10,296 nt of DNA, from assembly GCA_027065835.1 (NCBI GenBank), contig JAMONK010000134.1, positions 1-10,296 on the forward strand, given 5' to 3'. Of this stretch, positions 6,599 to 10,296 are shown piece by piece. Both the position numbers and the translations under genes were made by a program. The stretch comes from Thermococcus sp. GTDB lineage: Archaea > Methanobacteriota_B > Thermococci > Thermococcales > Thermococcaceae. Every line of letters starts with the position of its first letter. Position 1 is the first letter of the stretch. Below the pieces are notes generated by a model, which was not told the origin of the DNA, ran no database searches, and was given only the letters and a program-made list of their open reading frames with translations.

Positions 6599-6736
6599 CC
6601 GAAGGCCCGGCCAGAGAGGTTCAAAGAACCCTCATTGAGAGTTACTCCGATGAGAACCCCTCAAACCTCCCTGCCGTTGGGTTAGGGGAGTTCCTCGCCG
6701 GAACCCCCACCCTTTAGGGCGGGGAGGAGGTCAGAC
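6599..6736 (+). ncRNA. Predicted TnpB guide RNA scaffold (omega/reRNA) in right end
   Basis: The 138 bases from the tnpB stop to the right tip hold no gene but are dense in pairing segments: GAGGTTC-AAA-GAAC(C)CTC at 6616-6633, GTTCC-TCGCC-GGAAC at 6690-6704, and the terminal hairpin at 6705-6724. In known TnpB systems the scaffold RNA spans the 3' end of tnpB and the right end, and the guide is whatever host DNA follows. Here the guide would begin at 6737 (GCCGATAATAAGCGACCCCA). The 5' end of the RNA may lie inside tnpB and cannot be set from sequence. Confidence 0.6.
6705..6724 (+). repeat. Right-end hairpin of the IS element
   Basis: CCCCACCC-TTTA-GGGCGGGG forms 7 pairs around one A/C mismatch with the same TTTA loop as the left-end hairpin. 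The tetranucleotide before it is GAAC, and a TCAG lies 6 bases after it (6731-6734). In IS608 the matching pair is GAAT and TCAA; the fourth base of each changes together here (T to C, A to G), which keeps a Watson-Crick match. Confidence 0.65.
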
Positions 6737-7055
6737 GCCGATAATAAGCGACCCCAATCGGAAGATTCTGGTAGTTGTGGTGGGGCTGGAGAAGCTCTTC
6801 GTTGTATCGGACATATCCCCACGTGGTGTTCAGCTGATAGTGGACCAGCTGGCCGGCTACGTTGGAAAACCGAACAGACTCGGGATATACCTGTTGAAGA
6901 GAAACATCCTCCCGCCGGGTAAGGAGTTCATTATCAAGCTTCTGGAGGACATAGCGACGACGGTCATCAGGACGTCAAAATCCGGGAAGCTGACCGAGTT
7001 CCATATAGTGAAGTCCCTGAACAGGGAACTTGAGGACGTTCTCATAAGGGTCTGA
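6737..7055 (+). pseudogene. 3' fragment of the interrupted DUF257-like gene
   Basis: This is the continuation of the gene that begins at 4980. It encodes about 106 residues, ending in ATTVIRTSKSG...FHIVKSLNRELE. The block VGLEKLFVVSD...LGIYLL...LEDIATTVIR matches my recollection of the C-terminal half of DUF257 proteins. The RecA/KaiC-like fold sometimes suggested for that family cannot be tested here. No promoter remains in front of it. GTG codons at 6777 and 6780 have no ribosome binding sequence, and the GGAGGT at 6726-6731, brought by the element, has no ATG, GTG or TTG at a usable distance, so translation is unlikely. The rejoined gene would encode 145 residues, shorter than the roughly 200 I expect for the family, so it may have been a short paralogue already. 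Confidence 0.65.
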
Positions 7056-7064
7056 AAAAGAAAG
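7054..7064 (-). terminator. Possible T-rich terminator after the glucanotransferase gene
   Basis: On the minus strand this reads CTTTCTTTTTC, beginning about 20 bases after the stop codon of the glucanotransferase gene. Archaeal RNA polymerase ends transcription at such T-rich stretches. It is short, and it is the only candidate in the 29-bp gap between the converging genes. Confidence 0.4.
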
Positions 7065-7084
7065 GAACGTCGGAACGGAGGGGC

Positions 7085-9046
7085 TCACCGGAGCTCCCTG
7101 AACCTCAGCCTGAAGCGAAGTTCGCCCTCAACCGGAAACAGGACGGTGTAGCTGACGCCCTGCTGGACGAAGTCCCATCCGCTCTCACTCTGGCTGAGGG
7201 TCTTTACCGGGTACTTCCACACCCTCGCGCCCCTATCGAGCTCTATTCTAACCTTTCCAATGCCGTAGGGATCATTTACTTCGAAGTCCACGGCCTCAAA
7301 CTCCTCCGGGGTTTCCATGACGCTGTGAACCGCGAGATTAAGCTCGACGCCGAAGAGGGCCCTTCTCCCGCCCCTCACAGAGTAGTCAACGACGAAGCCG
7401 TCATCCGTGAGGTGGAAGGTCTTTTCAACCTTTGCCGGCACACCGGAGACGTGCCCCTCCCGCTCAAGGGCAACCCCCCCATCGAAGATGCTGAAGTCGT
7501 AGGCACCCGTTAGAAAATCTCCGAGTTCGGCGTGCCTGTTGAGACGGTACTCGTCGAGGGTCGTCTCGGGGTCGAGGAAGTGATCCTGGAGGATGGCCCT
7601 CAGGTGATCATCGTAGGCCAGCTCACGCCGTATCTCGTCCGGGATCTGTTTTCCAAGCTCGTGTATGCTGGCAACTCCGTCTCCGCCCCCCTCCTCCGGC
7701 GTCGCGGCCTCGGGAACTTCGTGGTAGTGCTCCCAGCGTCTGGCCAGGACGTCGTTGTAGTTGACCGCCCTTCCCCTTGAGCTGAGTTCGAAGAGCGCTC
7801 CCCCATAAGCGGGTTTGAAGACGGCGTAGAAGTTCTCGTTCTCGATGAAGACCTCGTCCCTCCCGTCGAAGTCGATGTCCCTGACGAAGCTTCCAGTGGA
7901 AACGCGGGAGTTGGCCTTTATGATGTTCTCCCACACGGCCCTGCGGAGGTGGGGAAGGTAGACACCGCCGAAGACGCCGTGCCAGTAGGCATCGTTGCAC
8001 TGGGCTCTGAAGATGAAATCCCTCGCCTCCGGATACCCCCTCACCAGCTTGCTCACCATGAGCATCCTCTTGTGCATGTAGTTGCTCTCCGGATACTTGA
8101 AGAAGAAGTTCTTCCAGATGCCGCCGCGGACGAAGACGCGGTACCTCTCGAACTGGTTTTCGTCCTTAAGTGTCTCAACGAACTCCACGAAGAGCTTTGC
8201 CTGTTTCGCTGGAAGGCTCCATTCACTCATCTCGAAGTACGAGGCTATCGGGAGATAGACAAGACCGCGCGGCCTAAAGCGGGCAAGGTACTCCGAGTAT
8301 AAAGTCAAGTTGATTCTCTCGTCGCTTGATATTCTGTCAAAGAACTCCCTCAGCCAGCCCTTCTCGTGAACCCACTCGTAGGTCCCTGGCCAGACACCGA
8401 ACTTTTCGCCGTCGTCATGGAACACGGCGAGCTTGCTCTCATCACCGTCCTCAAGGGAGTGTAGGTACTCAACCGTTTTCTCAACGGGCCTGAACGGGAT
8501 GAGGTAACGGAGCTTTTCGTCTATGGGAAAGACAGATATCACCTCGCCGCCATCCTCCGTGTAGTACGGCCAGTAGAGTTCCTCCTTGGCGAGGCCGGCA
8601 CTCATGAAGTGGTAATCATCGACTATAACGTAATCTATCCCCGCAGCGCGGAGGCTTTTGACGAGCTCTGGCTGCCACACCCTCTCGGTTAGCCACACTC
8701 CCCTCGCCTCGTAGCCCAGCTTCTTTGCAAAGTTCTTCAAGAGGTTTATCTGCTCTATCCTGTCTTCCTTTGGGATGGCCGCTAGAACCGGCTCGTAAAA
8801 GCCGGCGACGACCACCTCAAGCTGTCCCTTTCCCACGAGGGAGCGGAGAAGGTCTATATGTTCGGGCCTGTTCTCCGCTATCCACTCGAGAAGGGGACCC
8901 GAGTAATGAACCGCGACCTTCATGTTGGGGTACATCTCAAGGGTTTCCATGAAAGGGTTATACGACCTCTCATAAGCGCTCTCAAAGACCCATCCGAAGT
9001 TCCCCAAAGGTTGATGGTTGTGGATACCAAACACAAAATTCAGCAT
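7085..9046 (-). CDS. 4-alpha-glucanotransferase, GH57 family
   Basis: The protein has 653 residues, close to the 659 of the T. litoralis enzyme. It moves alpha-1,4-glucan chains between maltodextrins (disproportionation), making longer chains and short sugars inside the cell; some relatives were first called alpha-amylases. The GH57 motifs are in place: HNHQP at 9-13, the GFYEP block at 82-86, nucleophile E121 in WLTERVWQPEL, and acid/base D212 in FHDDGEKFG. Both catalytic residues sit exactly two positions before E123 and D214 of the T. litoralis enzyme, as the shorter N-terminus predicts. A C-terminal beta-rich domain fills about 385-653. There is no signal peptide, so the enzyme is cytoplasmic. 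The ATG follows a strong ribosome binding sequence (GGAGGGGA on the minus strand). A perfect glycolytic operator lies over the predicted transcription start, implying repression by TrmBL1/Tgr when alpha-glucans are absent. Confidence 0.95.
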   Translation of the reverse strand: MLNFVFGIHNHQPLGNFGWVFESAYERSYNPFMETLEMYPNMKVAVHYSGPLLEWIAENRPEHIDLLRSLVGKGQLEVVVAGFYEPVLAAIPKEDRIEQINLLKNFAKKLGYEARGVWLTERVWQPELVKSLRAAGIDYVIVDDYHFMSAGLAKEELYWPYYTEDGGEVISVFPIDEKLRYLIPFRPVEKTVEYLHSLEDGDESKLAVFHDDGEKFGVWPGTYEWVHEKGWLREFFDRISSDERINLTLYSEYLARFRPRGLVYLPIASYFEMSEWSLPAKQAKLFVEFVETLKDENQFERYRVFVRGGIWKNFFFKYPESNYMHKRMLMVSKLVRGYPEARDFIFRAQCNDAYWHGVFGGVYLPHLRRAVWENIIKANSRVSTGSFVRDIDFDGRDEVFIENENFYAVFKPAYGGALFELSSRGRAVNYNDVLARRWEHYHEVPEAATPEEGGGDGVASIHELGKQIPDEIRRELAYDDHLRAILQDHFLDPETTLDEYRLNRHAELGDFLTGAYDFSIFDGGVALEREGHVSGVPAKVEKTFHLTDDGFVVDYSVRGGRRALFGVELNLAVHSVMETPEEFEAVDFEVNDPYGIGKVRIELDRGARVWKYPVKTLSQSESGWDFVQQGVSYTVLFPVEGELRFRLRFRELR

Positions 9047-9065
9047 TCCTTCCCCTCCACGTTGT

Positions 9066-9082
9066 TATCACTGTGGGTGATA
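9066..9082. promoter_or_regulatory. Glycolytic operator 1 (perfect TGM)
   Basis: TATCAC-TGTGG-GTGATA is a perfect match to the Thermococcales Glycolytic Motif bound by TrmBL1/Tgr. For the minus-strand glucanotransferase it covers the predicted transcription start (repressing position). For the plus-strand gene it ends 10 bases before the TATA box, next to the BRE, which is the activating position known for gluconeogenic genes. Confidence 0.9.
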
Positions 9083-9085
9083 TTG

Positions 9086-9108
9086 GAAAAGGTATATAAA
9101 TATTTTAT
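9086..9108. promoter_or_regulatory. Two-way TATA/BRE region between divergent genes
   Basis: On the plus strand GAAAAGG (BRE, 9086-9092) precedes TATATAAAT (9093-9101), placing the start of transcription near 9123 and giving a leader of about 33 bases before the ATG at 9156. On the minus strand the same block reads ATAAAATATTTATATA, which offers a TATA for the glucanotransferase with a start near 9070-9078. Whether one or two TBP sites are used cannot be decided by eye. Confidence 0.75.
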
Positions 9109-9115
9109 GCACAAG

Positions 9116-9132
9116 TATCATCAATGGTGAAC
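9116..9132. promoter_or_regulatory. Glycolytic operator 2 (degenerate TGM)
   Basis: TATCAT-CAATG-GTGAAC matches the TATCAC-N5-GTGATA consensus at 9 of 12 fixed positions. It covers the predicted transcription start of the secreted-protein gene, a repressing position. Confidence 0.55.
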
Positions 9133-9135
9133 AGG

Positions 9136-9152
9136 TATCACCTGGGGTGAAT
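9136..9152. promoter_or_regulatory. Glycolytic operator 3 (near-perfect TGM) overlapping ribosome binding site
   Basis: TATCAC-CTGGG-GTGAAT matches the consensus at 10 of 12 fixed positions. It lies in the leader of the secreted-protein gene, 20 bases after operator 2, and its right half contains the ribosome binding sequence GGGGTGA (9144-9150) for the ATG at 9156. Confidence 0.7.
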
Positions 9153-9155
9153 AAA

Positions 9156-10296
9156 ATGCGAAAGGGGATAGCATTTTTGACCGTATTTTTAGTCTTGTTA
9201 AGCCTCGTTCCAGCCACGAGGCTCGTTGGTGCCGCTTATGGGCAGAAGATCATAGATGGCAGCCTCAGTGACTGGACAAGTTCCGATTTAGTGGCCGTTG
9301 GAAGGGACAACGGGCTCGCAGGGGCTAACCTGGACAAACTGTACGTCTCGTGGGACGACAACTACCTCTACATCGCGATAAAGACGAACAACACAGCCAG
9401 CTGGGACGTCGCCTACGGTATAGGAATAGACGTAAACCCCGGAAGCGGCAACGGCTACACGGGATCGAAAGATTCCTGGGGAAGAAACATAGGGTTCTCG
9501 AACGGCTTTGCGGTTGACTACGAGATCTACTTCTGGTGGAGTGGAAGCTCCGGGATGGGAACGGACAACTTCAACGCGTGGACCGGAAGCGGATGGAACT
9601 ACAACAGCATAAACGGCGTTGGAGGGAGCTTCTCCTACACGGGCAACACGTCCACCGGACTTCAGACGATCGAGATAAAGATACCGTGGAGTGCCCTCGG
9701 CGGCAGACCCGAGAAGATGGCCGTTATGGCGTGGGTTACCGGTGGTAGCGGGAGTGCGGTTGATAGCCTTCCCGTGGACCCGGCAATAGACTACAGCAAC
9801 ATAGGAAGCGAATGGGGCGACGCAGACACCTTCACAAACATGGCCCTGATATACCCGTCCCCCAAGACAATAGACGGCAACCTAAGCGACTGGGGGCCCT
9901 CGGACCTGGTAGCGGTTGGAAAGGACAACGGGCAGGCCGGCGCCAACCTGGATAAGCTCTACGTCTCGTGGGACGACAACTACCTCTACATCGCACTCAA
10001 AACCAACAACACCGCAAGCTGGGACGTCGCGTATGGTTTCGCCATAGACGTTGATCCGGGGAGTGGAAACGGCTACACGGGATCAAGCGATTCCTGGGGA
10101 AGAAACATAGGCTTTGGAAACGGGTACGCCCCCGATTACGAGATCTACTTCTGGTGGAGCGGGAGCTCCGGGATGGGAACGGACAACTTCAACGCGTGGA
10201 CCGGAAGCGGATGGAACTACAACAGCATAAGCGGTGTCGGGGGAAGCTTTGCCTACACGGGAAACACATCAACGGGGCTGCAGACCCTGGAGATAG
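9156..10296 (+). CDS. Secreted protein with tandem DOMON/CBM-like repeats (3' end outside window)
   Basis: The frame is open to the window end, giving 380 codons of a longer gene. A signal peptide is clear: basic MRK, a hydrophobic core (IAFLTVFLVLLSLVPA), and a likely cut after VGA near residue 26. Two copies of a 206-residue unit follow (31-236 and 237 to the window edge), each starting K-x-I-D-G-x-L-S-D-W and containing LDKLYVSWDDNYLYIA, an Asp/Gly loop (D-x-D/N-P-G-S-G-N-G-Y-T-G) that may bind calcium, and an aromatic stretch YEIYFWWSGSSG. The start of the unit resembles the DOMON-like domain of glucodextranases and CBM9-like modules, so binding of alpha-glucan is plausible. The missing part may hold a catalytic domain (GH13 or GH57 pullulanase/amylase) or a surface anchor. 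The start is fixed by GGGGTGA five bases before the ATG. Three glycolytic operators tie it to the glucanotransferase. Confidence 0.85.
   Translation, partial: MRKGIAFLTVFLVLLSLVPATRLVGAAYGQKIIDGSLSDWTSSDLVAVGRDNGLAGANLDKLYVSWDDNYLYIAIKTNNTASWDVAYGIGIDVNPGSGNGYTGSKDSWGRNIGFSNGFAVDYEIYFWWSGSSGMGTDNFNAWTGSGWNYNSINGVGGSFSYTGNTSTGLQTIEIKIPWSALGGRPEKMAVMAWVTGGSGSAVDSLPVDPAIDYSNIGSEWGDADTFTNMALIYPSPKTIDGNLSDWGPSDLVAVGKDNGQAGANLDKLYVSWDDNYLYIALKTNNTASWDVAYGFAIDVDPGSGNGYTGSSDSWGRNIGFGNGYAPDYEIYFWWSGSSGMGTDNFNAWTGSGWNYNSISGVGGSFAYTGNTSTGLQTLEI
9246..10296 (+). repeat. In-frame 618-bp tandem repeat within the secreted-protein gene
   Basis: Every landmark checked recurs at an offset of exactly 618 bp: the unit starts at 9246 and 9864, the GAGATCTAC block at 9522 and 10140, and the block TACGTCTCG at 9342 and 9960. 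Bases 9546-9612 are identical to 10164-10230 (67 bases) and 9342-9376 to 9960-9994 (35 bases), third codon positions included. The second unit is cut by the window edge after 433 of 618 bases. Confidence 0.95.

Larger units (their letters stand above)
5099..6736 (+). mobile_element. IS200/IS605-type element without tnpA (RHH gene + tnpB)
   Basis: This is a 1638-bp element with no TnpA transposase, a 51-aa RHH-like gene, tnpB, and a structured right end. Ends were placed by three agreeing signs. Hairpins of identical layout (8-bp stems, TTTA loop) lie at 5115-5134 and 6705-6724. The left flank ends in CTGAC, like the TTGAC/TTGAT/TTAC target sites of the family, while the right tip ends in TCAGAC. 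Finally, removing exactly 5099-6736 restores the host reading frame without target duplication, as expected for single-strand 'peel and paste' transposition. Because GAC is shared by the two edges, the cut could be shifted by up to 3 bases. The element is visibly less GC-rich than its surroundings (about 38% in the line starting at 5401, against about 65% in a sampled line of the left part), a sign of separate origin. Movement would need a TnpA supplied elsewhere in the genome. Confidence 0.8.

Noticed and set aside
6599..6736. CRISPR-like or tRNA-like structure in the gap after tnpB
   Set aside because: No direct repeats with spacers and no cloverleaf; the hairpins are explained by the right end of the element and its guide RNA.
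6774..7055. An independent gene starting at GTG 6777
   Set aside because: No promoter or ribosome binding site, and the frame joins perfectly with the fragment at 4980-5098, so it is better explained as the 3' part of a split gene.

Overview
The window reads as chromosomal DNA of a hyperthermophilic euryarchaeon of the Thermococcales, most likely Thermococcus. The signs are a GH57 4-alpha-glucanotransferase of the T. litoralis type, perfect and degenerate Thermococcales Glycolytic Motifs (TATCAC-N5-GTGATA), a TtuA-type tRNA thiolase, archaeal TATA/BRE promoters, GGTG-type ribosome binding sites and very tight gene packing. This rests on family recognition by eye; no database search was run.

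Left part (1-4901). The 3' end of a TtuA-like tRNA 2-thiolation gene is coupled by an ATGA overlap to a small four-helix membrane protein. That gene runs tail to tail into a minus-strand processive family 2 glycosyltransferase (8-bp overlap). The glycosyltransferase diverges from a two-gene plus-strand operon: a 137-residue protein of unknown function, joined by a GTGA overlap to a 755-residue polytopic protein of the 6-pyruvoyl-tetrahydropterin-synthase-related/GT-C-like type. Both divergent units appear to start from one TATA box at 2194-2202, with start codons 26-27 bp from its centre on either side, so both mRNAs are probably leaderless. The group suggests envelope polysaccharide or glycan assembly.

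Middle part (4902-7055). A short gene resembling the DUF257 family is split by an AT-richer 1.6-kb IS200/IS605-type element (about 5099-6736). The element has no tnpA. It encodes a 51-residue ribbon-helix-helix-like protein coupled by an ATGA overlap to an intact TnpB (RuvC D203/E341/D377). Both ends carry an 8+4+8 hairpin with a TTTA loop, and the right end should form the TnpB guide (omega/re) RNA. Removing 5099-6736 rejoins the host gene in frame, with no target duplication, as a 145-residue protein.

Right part (7056-10296). A minus-strand GH57 4-alpha-glucanotransferase diverges from a secreted protein built of 206-residue tandem DOMON/CBM-like domains, which runs off the window. The 109-bp space between them holds a two-way TATA region and three copies of the glycolytic operator, so the pair is very probably controlled by TrmBL1/Tgr as part of alpha-glucan use: outside the cell, binding or attack on polysaccharide by the secreted protein; inside, maltodextrin disproportionation.

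I found no tRNA, rRNA or CRISPR array. The strongest candidates for something undescribed are the RHH-TnpB two-gene element with its self-consistent guide and TAM, and the symmetric single-TATA divergent promoter.
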